The notes under the pieces: model-generated
Told to the model about the DNA's origin: nothing
Seen by the model: the letters and a program-made list of their open reading frames with translations, nothing else
The model's database searches: none
Shown here: piece after piece, positions 1-7,221 of the stretch
Position numbering within the stretch: position 1 is the stretch's first letter
Layout of the letters: every line of letters begins with the position of its first letter
Source: Spirochaetales bacterium UBA4629
Lineage (GTDB): Bacteria > Spirochaetota > Spirochaetia > Sphaerochaetales > Sphaerochaetaceae
Direction: 5' to 3'
DNA: 16,848 nt
Assembly: GCA_002406055.1 (NCBI GenBank)
Contig: DHMZ01000025.1
Location: 1-16,848 of the forward strand
Position numbers and translations under genes: made by a program

Positions 1-75
1 CCCGAACACGGAAGTAAAACGCTCCTTCGCCGATGGTACTAGAGCTCGTCTCTGGGAGAGTAGGTCGTCGCCAGC
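1..75 (+). rRNA. rrf: 5S ribosomal RNA, copy 1 (5' part outside the window)
   Basis: The segment begins at the conserved CCCGAACACGGAAGT stretch of 5S rRNA and continues through the CGCCGATGGTACTAGAG and GGGAGAGTAGG elements (loop E and helix IV region) to the 3' strand of helix I. Seven T residues follow directly at 76-82. The 5' strand of helix I lies left of the window. Over the 64 nt shared with copy 2 (189-252) only four positions differ. This is probably the last gene of an rRNA operon, but no 23S sequence is visible to prove it. Confidence 0.93.
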
Positions 76-82
76 TTTTTTT

Positions 83-118
83 ATTGAATCTATTATTTTC
101 TATATAGATTAATTCAAT
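83..118. repeat. Imperfect inverted repeat in the spacer between the 5S genes
   Basis: ATTGAATCTA at 83-92 is answered by TAGATT-AA-TTCAAT at 105-118, a complementary arm with a two-base insertion. As RNA this gives a weak, A-U rich stem between the two 5S genes. It could help processing of a two-5S precursor, or it could be chance pairing in AT-rich DNA. The rest of the spacer shows nothing recognisable. Confidence 0.3.
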
Positions 119-150
119 TAGAGATTATTTATTGATCTACTATTGAATTT

Positions 151-263
151 TCAGGTGGTCATAGAGAAGTGGAAATACCCGTTCCCATCCCGAACACGGA
201 AGTAAAACGCTTTTTCGCCGATGGTACTAGAGCTTGTCTTTGGGAGAGTAGGAAACTGCCTGA
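151..263 (+). rRNA. rrf: 5S ribosomal RNA, copy 2 (complete)
   Basis: This is a complete 5S rRNA of about 113 nt. Helix I is formed by TCAGGTGGT at 151-159 and ACTGCCTGA at 255-263, nine continuous pairs including two G-U wobbles. The canonical GTTCCCATCCCGAACACGG segment and the CGCCGATGG and GGGAGAGTAGG elements are present. In helix II, GAAGTG (166-171) pairs with CGCTTT, again with wobbles. Compared with copy 1, all four body differences are C to T, and the two in helix IV keep pairing as G-U. The 3' strand of helix I, however, is almost completely different. A nine-base T run (264-272) follows immediately. Confidence 0.95.
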
Positions 264-272
264 TTTTTTTTT
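255..272 (+). terminator. Probable 5S 3' end and T-run termination site
   Basis: The 3' strand of 5S helix I runs straight into nine T residues (264-272). Copy 1 has the same arrangement with seven T residues (76-82). The closing helix of the 5S RNA may itself serve as the terminator stem. This is an inference from position; there is no separate hairpin downstream. Confidence 0.45.
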
Positions 273-299
273 GCTTAAAAATGGCTTAAGAGCATTCTT

Positions 300-305
300 T
301 ATGAT
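300..305 (+). promoter_or_regulatory. Candidate -10 box for the degT-like/nadK/recN operon
   Basis: TATGAT matches the -10 consensus at five of six bases and lies 11 nt before the ATG at 317. No convincing -35 element sits 16-18 nt upstream. If it is used, transcription would begin only a few bases before the ATG and the message would be almost leaderless, which agrees with the lack of a Shine-Dalgarno sequence there. Confidence 0.3.
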
Positions 306-316
306 ACACTAATCTT

Positions 317-1351
317 ATGGCTGCTATTTCATTTTTTAAACCAGCATTATTTAGAAAAGATATGGATGCTGTTCTTCAAACTATGGTTGATGAAAAAATA
401 GGACCTGGTGAAAAGAAGAGAGCATTTATTAAATCTATGTCACTCTATCTTTCAAAAAAGGATGGAGTAGCTCTAAGAACATATCTTGATGCCATTACAA
501 TCTCTTTAAAAGCATTGAATTTAAATGAAGGTGATAGCTGTGCACTTTCTGTTTTTACTCCATCTCTTTATTTAGATGCTTTAAAACGTCTTGGGATTAA
601 ACCATATTTAACAGATGTTTCAGATGATATGCTTCCGTCAATTGATGAGATAAAAAAAGGTTTAGACCAAGGAGTTAAAGCTCTTGTTTTATTCCTGCCT
701 CTTGGCTTGGTTGTCCAAGATGGAGATAGCTACAAGGAATTGGGTCTGCCAATTATTGAAGATGTTACGCAAGCAATAGGATCTACTTTTAAGGGAGTAA
801 AGCCAGGCTGCGTTGGTGATATTGTAATATGTAATACAGAAGAAGATGCTATTGTTTCCTCCGCTGGTGGTGCATTGGTGCTTTCCGATAAAGATGAAAT
901 AATAGAAGAGGTCAAAAAAGAAGTAAATTCATATTCTCCATATATTGAACTTCCCGATTTAAATGCTAGCTTGGGCATAGTTCAGTTAGATAAATTAGAT
1001 CAAATTGTACTTAGAAGGAATACGATATATAAGTTATATTTCGATGAAGCTAGAAAGAAAAACAAAGTGAAAGTTTTTGGATATGGAGGCGTTGACTTCG
1101 TCCCTAATGGCTATGGTTTTTCTGTTGTAGTAAATGATAGACCAGATGAAGTAATCCAGCTTGCGCTGAAGTACCAAGTAAGCCTACGTAAGACCTTCTC
1201 TAAGGCAATTGGTGCTAAATATCAAGATAGATACGATCGTTTTCCTAATGCTTTCCCATTTCTCAGTAGAGGCGTTAGTTTCCCTTTGTATCCATTCTTG
1301 TCTAATGCAGAGATACAAACGGTACAGAAGGTTATAGGTATTCTTAGATAA
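317..1351 (+). CDS. DegT/DnrJ/EryC1/StrS aminotransferase homologue lacking the PLP lysine
   Basis: The fold signature of sugar aminotransferases is visible. The N-terminus has the family look (FFKPALFRKDMDAVL). SVFTPSLYLDALKRLGIKPYLTDV (79-101) matches the region after the cofactor-phosphate loop. LPIIEDVTQAIGS (144-156) carries D149 and Q152, which in the family contact the PLP ring. At 344 aa it is slightly shorter than typical members (about 360-400). The usual segment in which a lysine forms the Schiff base, before GEGG, reads ICNTEEDAIVSSAGGALVL here, and my alignment puts D177 at the lysine. The phosphate-binding GTxAL reads YLDAI (56-60). I therefore infer a non-catalytic or repurposed homologue. 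It is first in an operon with NAD kinase, ending 2 nt before that gene starts, and has no Shine-Dalgarno sequence. No frameshift is evident, so it looks maintained rather than decayed. Confidence 0.75.
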   Translation: MAAISFFKPALFRKDMDAVLQTMVDEKIGPGEKKRAFIKSMSLYLSKKDGVALRTYLDAITISLKALNLNEGDSCALSVFTPSLYLDALKRLGIKPYLTDVSDDMLPSIDEIKKGLDQGVKALVLFLPLGLVVQDGDSYKELGLPIIEDVTQAIGSTFKGVKPGCVGDIVICNTEEDAIVSSAGGALVLSDKDEIIEEVKKEVNSYSPYIELPDLNASLGIVQLDKLDQIVLRRNTIYKLYFDEARKKNKVKVFGYGGVDFVPNGYGFSVVVNDRPDEVIQLALKYQVSLRKTFSKAIGAKYQDRYDRFPNAFPFLSRGVSFPLYPFLSNAEIQTVQKVIGILR

Positions 1352-1353
1352 AA

Positions 1354-2199
1354 ATGAGTAAAATAGTAATAATTACGCCTCAAATAAAAAAAGAAGGCGA
1401 GATAATTAGCAAAGAGATTGAAGCCTACGTTAAAAAACGTGGTTATGAGGCTGAGACTGTTTTTATCGAAAGTACAGAAGGTACAATGGAGTTAGATAGT
1501 TCTGTTGTTCTTCTCATAGCTCTTGGCGGCGATGGTACTGTTTTGTATTGTGCACGAGCTGCTGCAAAACTAAATATTACAGTTTTACCTATAAATCTTG
1601 GAACTTTTGGTTATATAACAGAGATTGAGAAATCTGAATGGAAAGATGCGTTAGATTTGTACCTTAGTGGAAAGAAAAACTATTCTAATCGTTTGATGCT
1701 AAGTGTCTCTGTTTATAGAAAAAATCGGAAAGTATTTCAATCTTTTGCTTTAAATGAAGCTGTAATTTCCTCAAGTGGAATAGCAAAAGTAATTAATTTA
1801 ACACTTAGCATAGATAACACATTTGCCGGTAATTTCCGTTCTGATGGAATGATTGTGGCAACTCCAACTGGTTCTACAGGCTATTCTCTTGCTTCTGGTG
1901 GTCCAATTCTTGATGCCGATATGAGGGCATTGATTATAACCCCAATTTGTCCATTTGCTCTTTCTAATAGACCTCTTGTTACAGGAGATAAGTTAGTTGT
2001 ACTCGATATTAAGAAAGATCAAAGAACAGATATTGTCCTAACAGTTGATGGACAGGTTTTCTTTGTTCTCAATGAATTAGATAGAATAGTGGTAAAGATG
2101 AGCAATAAGCGACTTAAGCTTATTCATTCATCAAAACGTAATTTTACTGAAGTTATAAGAGAAAAGCTTCATTGGTCAGGTGAGATGAAACATGATTGA
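1354..2199 (+). CDS. nadK: NAD kinase
   Basis: NAD kinase (EC 2.7.1.23) phosphorylates NAD to NADP in the cytoplasm. All hallmarks are present: the GGDGT motif at 58-62, NE at 134-135, the DGMIVATPTGSTGYSLASGG segment starting at D164, and ITPICPFALSNRPLV at 195-209. At 281 aa it has the normal family length. The ATG lies 2 nt after the preceding stop codon with no clear Shine-Dalgarno sequence, so translation is probably coupled. Its end overlaps recN by 8 nt. NAD kinase next to recN is a common bacterial arrangement and supports both calls. Confidence 0.96.
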   Translation: MSKIVIITPQIKKEGEIISKEIEAYVKKRGYEAETVFIESTEGTMELDSSVVLLIALGGDGTVLYCARAAAKLNITVLPINLGTFGYITEIEKSEWKDALDLYLSGKKNYSNRLMLSVSVYRKNRKVFQSFALNEAVISSSGIAKVINLTLSIDNTFAGNFRSDGMIVATPTGSTGYSLASGGPILDADMRALIITPICPFALSNRPLVTGDKLVVLDIKKDQRTDIVLTVDGQVFFVLNELDRIVVKMSNKRLKLIHSSKRNFTEVIREKLHWSGEMKHD

Positions 2200-3832
2200 A
2201 TCGTTATATGTTCGTAACTATGTTTTAATTGATGAGCTAGATCTTTCTTTTAATCCTTCATTTATTGTTCTTACAGGTGAGACTGGATCAGGTAAGTCAA
2301 TAATTCTTGGAGCTTTATCGCTTCTTTTAGGTGCTAAAGCTGACAAAAGCGATGTAAGAGAAGGAAAAAAAGAAGCTGAAATTTCAGGTACGTTCTTTAC
2401 TAAATCAAAAGCTGTTAAGAAGTGGTGCGAAGAACACTCTATTTCCTTTGAAGATAACACATTAGTAATTAGAAGAGTCATAAAAGCAGAAGGAAGATCT
2501 ATTTATAGTGTTAACTCTTCTCCAATAACAAGGCAAGAAGGAGAAGAATTAGGCAATCTCCTTGTTGATTTTTCATCTCAACATTCACATCAATCCTTAA
2601 TGAAGAAGGAAAACTTCCGTCTTCTTTTAGATGATTATGCTCAGAATAGCGAATTATGTAATAGCTATAGTAAGAGCTATGATGAGTTAAAAAACAAAGA
2701 AAAAGAGATAGAAGATGTAAGAAAGCTCCTTCTAGATAGTAAGGAAGAAGAGGATTATCTCAAATACTGTCTTAATGAAATTGAAAAGGGAGAATTGAAG
2801 GTTGGAGAAGAAGAGGAATTAAAAGAAAAACTCAAGAAGATATCAAATAGCGAGTTTATTCTTGAAGAGATAACATCTTCTCTAACAGATATGAAAGAAG
2901 GATTAAGTCTTCTTGGTCTTTCTCTTTCATCATTAAATAAAGCACTCAGAAAAGACGAAAGCTTAAATAGTCTATCAGAAAGGCTCGATTCATCTACAAT
3001 CGAAGTTGAAGACATATATTCAACTCTCAGAGAGTATTCATCTTCTATTAATCTAAGTGAAGGTGAAATTGAAGAGATGAACAGCAGGCTTAGCACCATT
3101 CAGCGTTTAAAAAGACGTTATGGTGGAAGTGTGGAAAAAGCACTAAGTTTAGCTGAGGAATACAAAAAGAAGATAGATATACTTTCTAACAGTGAAGAGA
3201 ATATATCACAATTAGAAAAGGAAGAGAAAAAGCTAAGAGACGCTTGCTTAAAAAAGGCTGACGAGCTTTCAAAGAGAAGAAAAGACGCAGCAAAAGAGTT
3301 TTCAAAGAAAATTGAAACTACCCTTCGTAAACTAGGCATGGAAAACGCTGAGTTCATTATTAAAGTAAGTGAAGGGGATTTAAATAAGTTCGGTAAAGAC
3401 GAAGTTGAGTTCTTAATAAGTGCAAATAAAGGTGAGAAGGCTAAATCTGTTGAGAATACAGCTTCTGGCGGAGAGCTATCGAGGATAATGCTTAGCATTA
3501 AGGCTCAAGCTAAATTTGAAAGTAGTGTTGATACGCTAGTCTTTGATGAGATTGACTCAGGCCTTGGTGGCGTTACTGCCCATTATGTAGCTGAAGAACT
3601 AAGTGCATTGAGCAAAAATGACCAAGTAATTGCTATAACGCACCTTGCGCAGATAGCAAGCAAGGCAGATGAACACTATGTAGTATCGAAAAGCGTTGAG
3701 AATAATCGAACTGTAACTAAAATCAAAGAAGTTGAGGGGGATGATAGAGTTAATGAAATAGCACGCTTACTTAGTGGCGATAATTCTTCAATATCTATTG
3801 AGCACGCTAAGAAGCTCCTCTCAAATGAGTAA
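2192..3832 (+). CDS. recN: DNA repair protein RecN
   Basis: RecN is an SMC-like ATPase that acts early in recombinational repair of double-strand breaks. The N-terminal head has Walker A GETGSGKS (29-36) and the QHSHQSLM element (130-137) typical of RecN. A long, charged, mostly helical coiled-coil arm spans roughly residues 150-375. The C-terminal head has the ABC signature SGGELSR (425-431), Walker B TLVFDE (448-453) followed by the D-loop IDSGLGG, and an AITHLAQIA switch with H484. Its 546 aa is normal for the family. The ATG at 2192 lies inside the end of nadK and has GGTGAG upstream. The arm is strongly enriched in E, K and S, as expected for the coil. A terminator hairpin follows the stop codon. 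Confidence 0.97.
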   Translation: MIESLYVRNYVLIDELDLSFNPSFIVLTGETGSGKSIILGALSLLLGAKADKSDVREGKKEAEISGTFFTKSKAVKKWCEEHSISFEDNTLVIRRVIKAEGRSIYSVNSSPITRQEGEELGNLLVDFSSQHSHQSLMKKENFRLLLDDYAQNSELCNSYSKSYDELKNKEKEIEDVRKLLLDSKEEEDYLKYCLNEIEKGELKVGEEEELKEKLKKISNSEFILEEITSSLTDMKEGLSLLGLSLSSLNKALRKDESLNSLSERLDSSTIEVEDIYSTLREYSSSINLSEGEIEEMNSRLSTIQRLKRRYGGSVEKALSLAEEYKKKIDILSNSEENISQLEKEEKKLRDACLKKADELSKRRKDAAKEFSKKIETTLRKLGMENAEFIIKVSEGDLNKFGKDEVEFLISANKGEKAKSVENTASGGELSRIMLSIKAQAKFESSVDTLVFDEIDSGLGGVTAHYVAEELSALSKNDQVIAITHLAQIASKADEHYVVSKSVENNRTVTKIKEVEGDDRVNEIARLLSGDNSSISIEHAKKLLSNE

Positions 3833-3878
3833 AAAAAGTAGAGGCTGTAGCACCAAGAAAGATGTACAGCCTCTTTTT
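3831..3878. terminator. Terminator between convergent recN and GH57 genes, probably bidirectional
   Basis: AGAGGCTGTA (3840-3849) pairs perfectly with TACAGCCTCT (3865-3874) around a 15-nt loop. On the + strand the stem runs into TTTTT (3874-3878). On the - strand it is followed, after AC, by seven T residues (the A run at 3831-3837). It sits between the ends of two convergent genes and can serve both. Confidence 0.9.
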
Positions 3879-3880
3879 AA

Positions 3881-6193
3881 TTAATGGAAGTTGAGACTCT
3901 TAAAGAGATTTATTTTCTCATTTTCATCTAGAGATGTCTCTTTTTTATGAATGTAGTAGTCATAAAGAACATTCTGTAGAGATTTTAGATTTGGTTCTTT
4001 TCCAATCTCTCTAATAGCTCCGAGCGATTTAATAATTAGTTCGCTATTATTTTCTGTTAGGCCATTTACAGAGACAAGGTAAGCAATCTTCTCTAAGCAT
4101 AGATTAATTAGGTCATCTACAACTCTCTTCTCGCTATCTCTACCAAATTCAAGAATGAAGTAGCATAGGTCTTTAATATTGTCTAAGCGCGCTATGTAGT
4201 CAAGTTTGCCACTAGAGTAGAGTAGTGCACGGGCAGAGCTTAGTGCTTCGCCTAAGTTCTCAATTAAGCGTGAATCCATCTCACTACCATCATGGTTTAG
4301 CAAAATAGCATATAGCTTAAGAGCTCTAATCTTTTTTCGTAAAGTATCATCATCAATGCTTACCATTGTTCTATCAATCCAAGAGTATGACTCATTAATA
4401 ATACGAGCAGGGATTGATGAGTTAGTAATATGGTAAACTTCATTTTTAATGCCCTTTGAATTAATCTTGTTTACGAGAAGATTAATACCTTGATCAATTG
4501 CATTATTGCTAATTACTTTAAAGAAGAAATCTTCATCTGTTGAAGAGTCGAAAAGAAATATTTCAACATCGCTATCATTTGTATTAAGCTCTTTTAGCTT
4601 AAAGTAACCATATGTTGTCTTCCAATCTTCTTTTGCGGCTAGCTCCATATTTAAATAGAAATAGATACAAGCTTCAACTTCGCCTCTTAATCCATCGATT
4701 TCATTTTGTGCAATTAAAGCGCCATCTGAGTATTCTCTTATATTAGATTTAGCACTCTTAAGGTCACTTAGGAAAGGAATCATTAGCTCTTCTGAAGAGT
4801 ATTGCTGGAAAAGAGATATAGCATAAAGCGCATAGCGAATATCTTGTCGTGGCTCTAAGCCAGAGATATCTGAAAAGAAGAAACCACAAGATGTAAATGA
4901 GAAATGCTTATACTTCATTCCCGTCAAGAGATGTGCAATTTTTATCTCAACGCTTCTATCTAAGTTATACTTTACAACATATGGAGTAAGGAACTCTTTC
5001 ATTCTTGTTTTGCCAGAGAATACATTACCAGCTGCCATAAGAAGAGTATATGGGTCTTCTTTTCCAGAAAAGATTGAATTAATCTCTTCTGCAAAAATAG
5101 AATCAATTTTATTACCAAGGTTATTAAGAGCATTTCTTAAGCCTGTTCTCCATTTTTGATTCCAACCGACCTCTCCGCCAGTATGACATCCACAGTCTTT
5201 ATACCATCTAGAGACTCCATGAGAGCATGACCAACTAGTTCCTTTATTGTCTTCGCCTTTCTTTAAGAATGCTCGCTTTGTTGCCTTATTAGCCATCATG
5301 TATGATGCATAGTTTGTTAGAACAAAGTCGTCTCTTTCATTTACCTTTCTAATTAAAGCAGCCAATGCCATATCGCCAAAAGGTTCATGGTGACCATAAA
5401 TTTCACCATCTGTAGCTGTGTGAATTAAAGGCGTATTCGTGCTCTTAATAGAAAGAAGAGTGGAGTAGAGAGTATCCGCATTACGTAATGCATGTCCAAA
5501 AGAAATAGAGGAAGCTAGATTAGGCTCATAGAAGAATGCCGTGATAGTTGAACCCTTACTTCCAGTTAGAATGTATGGTTCGCTGTATGGGCAAGGAGAA
5601 GAGCCAAGAGAGTAGATCTTTCCATCATCCTTTTCTACGCTATCTGCTTGCCATGGAGAGAGCACGATAAACTTTATGCCACTCTCAGAAAGCATCTCAA
5701 CAACGCTATCGTTTACTCCGCACTCTGGTAGCCACATTCCTTCCGGTTCACGTTTAAAGTGATATATAAAGTCTTCAATGCCCCATTCAATTTGCAATTT
5801 TGCGTTTTCAGGATTATCTAGAGGAAGGATTGTATGGTTAAAGGCTTGGGCCATTGCGTTTCCATGTCCAAGTCTTTCTATTGAATGTTTATCAGCTTCT
5901 CTTAAGCCTTCAATTAGCTCTGGATGATTGTTATCTAGCCAATGAAGTAGGGTAGGTCCAAAGTTAAATGATATATATTCATAGTTATTTGAAATACTAA
6001 GAACTCTGCCATTTTCATCTAAGTATCGTGATTTCAAATTTGCTTCATAGCAGCAATCATATATCTTTTCATTCCAATCTAGAAAAGGATATGCGCTAGG
6101 TTGGACAGGAATAATTCCAGTTCTAGGATTCTCTCTAGGTGGTTGATAAAAGTGTCCATGTAGTATTACCGACGTTTTTTTGTTATTTTGCAT
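3881..6193 (-). CDS. GH57 family glycoside hydrolase, DUF3536 type
   Basis: This is a 770-aa member of the GH57 alpha-amylase/alpha-mannosidase-like group that carries a C-terminal DUF3536 region. The conserved GH57 regions are intact: HGHFYQPP (12-19), GHGNAMAQ (109-116), MWLPECG with E157 as the expected nucleophile, and TDGEIYGHH with D262 as the expected acid/base. An extra CSHGVSRWYKDCGCHTGGE cysteine/histidine-rich stretch lies near residues 328-346. The C-terminal half is predicted helical. There is no signal peptide, so the enzyme is cytoplasmic. It is divergent from the DUF4912/branching-enzyme pair, which suggests work on an intracellular alpha-glucan, but the substrate cannot be read from sequence. 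No Shine-Dalgarno sequence is visible before the ATG. Its 3' end abuts a shared terminator. Confidence 0.9.
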   Translation of the reverse strand: MQNNKKTSVILHGHFYQPPRENPRTGIIPVQPSAYPFLDWNEKIYDCCYEANLKSRYLDENGRVLSISNNYEYISFNFGPTLLHWLDNNHPELIEGLREADKHSIERLGHGNAMAQAFNHTILPLDNPENAKLQIEWGIEDFIYHFKREPEGMWLPECGVNDSVVEMLSESGIKFIVLSPWQADSVEKDDGKIYSLGSSPCPYSEPYILTGSKGSTITAFFYEPNLASSISFGHALRNADTLYSTLLSIKSTNTPLIHTATDGEIYGHHEPFGDMALAALIRKVNERDDFVLTNYASYMMANKATKRAFLKKGEDNKGTSWSCSHGVSRWYKDCGCHTGGEVGWNQKWRTGLRNALNNLGNKIDSIFAEEINSIFSGKEDPYTLLMAAGNVFSGKTRMKEFLTPYVVKYNLDRSVEIKIAHLLTGMKYKHFSFTSCGFFFSDISGLEPRQDIRYALYAISLFQQYSSEELMIPFLSDLKSAKSNIREYSDGALIAQNEIDGLRGEVEACIYFYLNMELAAKEDWKTTYGYFKLKELNTNDSDVEIFLFDSSTDEDFFFKVISNNAIDQGINLLVNKINSKGIKNEVYHITNSSIPARIINESYSWIDRTMVSIDDDTLRKKIRALKLYAILLNHDGSEMDSRLIENLGEALSSARALLYSSGKLDYIARLDNIKDLCYFILEFGRDSEKRVVDDLINLCLEKIAYLVSVNGLTENNSELIIKSLGAIREIGKEPNLKSLQNVLYDYYIHKKETSLDENEKINLFKSLNFH

Positions 6194-6304
6194 AGGTAAA
6201 TGATAACATAAATCGGTTTATAAAAAAATAATTCTTTGTTTTTTGTCAAAAAAATTAAAAATTAACATTTTTAAATCTATTTGCTTTTATTATAAATAAT
6301 TAGT

Positions 6305-6324
6305 TTTATTTATTGTTAAATAAA
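6305..6324. repeat. 8-bp AT-only inverted repeat
   Basis: TTTATTTA (6305-6312) and TAAATAAA (6317-6324) are perfectly complementary around TTGT. Being made only of A and T in an AT-rich gap, it may be coincidental. It sits near the middle of the divergent region. Confidence 0.3.
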
Positions 6325-6388
6325 CCATCTCGAATGTAAATTTGTATTTTAGTTAATGTAAAAGATATCATAATAAATGGGTAAAAAA

Positions 6389-6416
6389 TTGACAATTATC
6401 GCAATTATTGTCTATT
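6389..6416 (+). promoter_or_regulatory. Candidate promoter with overlapping palindrome for the DUF4912/branching-enzyme operon
   Basis: The -35 hexamer TTGACA (6389-6394) is perfect. With a 16-nt spacer the -10 would be TCTATT (6411-6416, four of six). A 22-bp imperfect palindrome, arms GACAAT (6391-6396) and ATTGTC (6407-6412) with partial inner symmetry, lies over the -35 and spacer, which is where a repressor operator would sit. Predicted transcription start is near 6423, giving a leader of about 70 nt. Confidence 0.45.
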
Positions 6417-6420
6417 TGCT

Positions 6421-6452
6421 TTTAGTCACAAAAGTTGCATTCGTTGACTAAA
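6421..6452 (+). repeat. Perfect 8-bp inverted repeat in the operon leader
   Basis: TTTAGTCA (6421-6428) and TGACTAAA (6445-6452) are exact reverse complements around a 16-nt loop. If transcription starts near 6423, this stem-loop would form the very 5' end of the mRNA. It could also act as a second DNA operator. No T run follows, so it is not a terminator. Confidence 0.45.
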
Positions 6453-6495
6453 TGTTATGTTTTTAATTAAAGTTAGTGGTGGAGAATTATAAAAA

Positions 6496-7221
6496 ATGGT
6501 GCGTGTTAACCTCGAGTTACTATCTACCTCCGAACTTAGGAATTTATCTCAACAAGAGAAGATAGATGGCTATAGTGAGATGGATAGGGAGGAACTAATC
6601 AGTTCGCTGACTGAAAAGTTCGAAGAAGAAAACTCTAATTATGAAGCTGATGATGAACATCAAGCAAAGACACTAAACATTAAATACGTACAGTCTTTCT
6701 CTGATTATTCTTCTAATTCAGATACAATTAAAGAGCTTCCAGGTGTAGAGGAACTCCCTCAGTTCTATCAAGAAACCTCTATTCATTTCCTTTATAAGAA
6801 CCCAGATTGGGGATATGTATTTTGGTCTATTTCGTCACTTGATGAAGAGGCTATCTTAGAGAAGAAGGGTAATGTGCTTCTTTGTGTCTCTATGTTTAAC
6901 AAAAATGGAGTAAAAGAAACATATGATATCTTCCTATCTGAAGATGATAGAGAGTGGAATATTGGTTTTTCTCACGATGCTTTAGAGTGCTTTGTCTCTC
7001 TTGTTGTTGAGTATCCTGATGGAAAGAGAGATATTCTTGTTCAATCCAACACAATAAAGCTTCCTGAGTCTTATTGGCTTGAGAATAAGGATAAGATGAA
7101 AGAGAATGATATGCTCTTTAAAGTATACCTCTCTCTTATAACAACAAAAACAGGCGAAGTATTAAGCAATGTTACAGTATCTGAAATACTAGATGCATAT
7201 AGAGAGGAGGATAACAAATGA
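6496..7221 (+). CDS. DUF4912 protein with N-terminal Rho_N-like domain
   Basis: The 241-aa protein begins with a Rho_N/SAP-like helical module (about 6-38, LELLSTSELRNLS...SEMDREELISSL). An acidic linker rich in E, S and D follows (about 40-88). The DUF4912 domain (about 88-210) starts at SIHFLYKNPDWGYVFWSI, the typical Trp-rich opening of this family. I know no proven activity for DUF4912. It is predicted cytoplasmic, with no signal or membrane segment. A GGTGGAG ribosome site ends 11 nt before the ATG, a little long. The stop codon overlaps the start of the GH57 branching enzyme as ATGA, so the two are made together and probably act together. I infer a glucan-binding or scaffold role; this is not shown by the sequence. 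Confidence 0.85.
   Translation: MVRVNLELLSTSELRNLSQQEKIDGYSEMDREELISSLTEKFEEENSNYEADDEHQAKTLNIKYVQSFSDYSSNSDTIKELPGVEELPQFYQETSIHFLYKNPDWGYVFWSISSLDEEAILEKKGNVLLCVSMFNKNGVKETYDIFLSEDDREWNIGFSHDALECFVSLVVEYPDGKRDILVQSNTIKLPESYWLENKDKMKENDMLFKVYLSLITTKTGEVLSNVTVSEILDAYREEDNK

Larger units (their letters stand above)
6194..6495. promoter_or_regulatory. Divergent intergenic region of the glucan locus
   Basis: About 300 bp of very AT-rich DNA lies between the start codons of two divergent units. It holds three inverted repeats (listed separately), a perfect -35 hexamer TTGACA at 6389-6394 facing right and a TTGACA facing left (TGTCAA at 6244-6249). The left-facing -35 has TATAAA (6217-6222) at a spacing of 21, which is too long for a standard sigma-70 promoter. 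No small gene with a credible start and ribosome site is seen. Confidence 0.6.

Noticed and set aside
77..150. A small gene or tRNA between the two 5S copies
   Set aside because: Only AT-rich sequence with a weak inverted repeat is present; there is no cloverleaf and no open frame of credible length.
2755..3498. Minus-strand open frames inside recN (114 and 126 codons)
   Set aside because: They lie opposite the recN coiled-coil arm, are dominated by S, F and L from antisense reading of E/K/S codons, and have no start context or recognisable domain.
6217..6249. Standard sigma-70 promoter for the minus-strand GH57 gene (TTGACA and TATAAA)
   Set aside because: The two hexamers are good but 21 nt apart, beyond the normal 16-18. 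The base composition makes a chance match likely.
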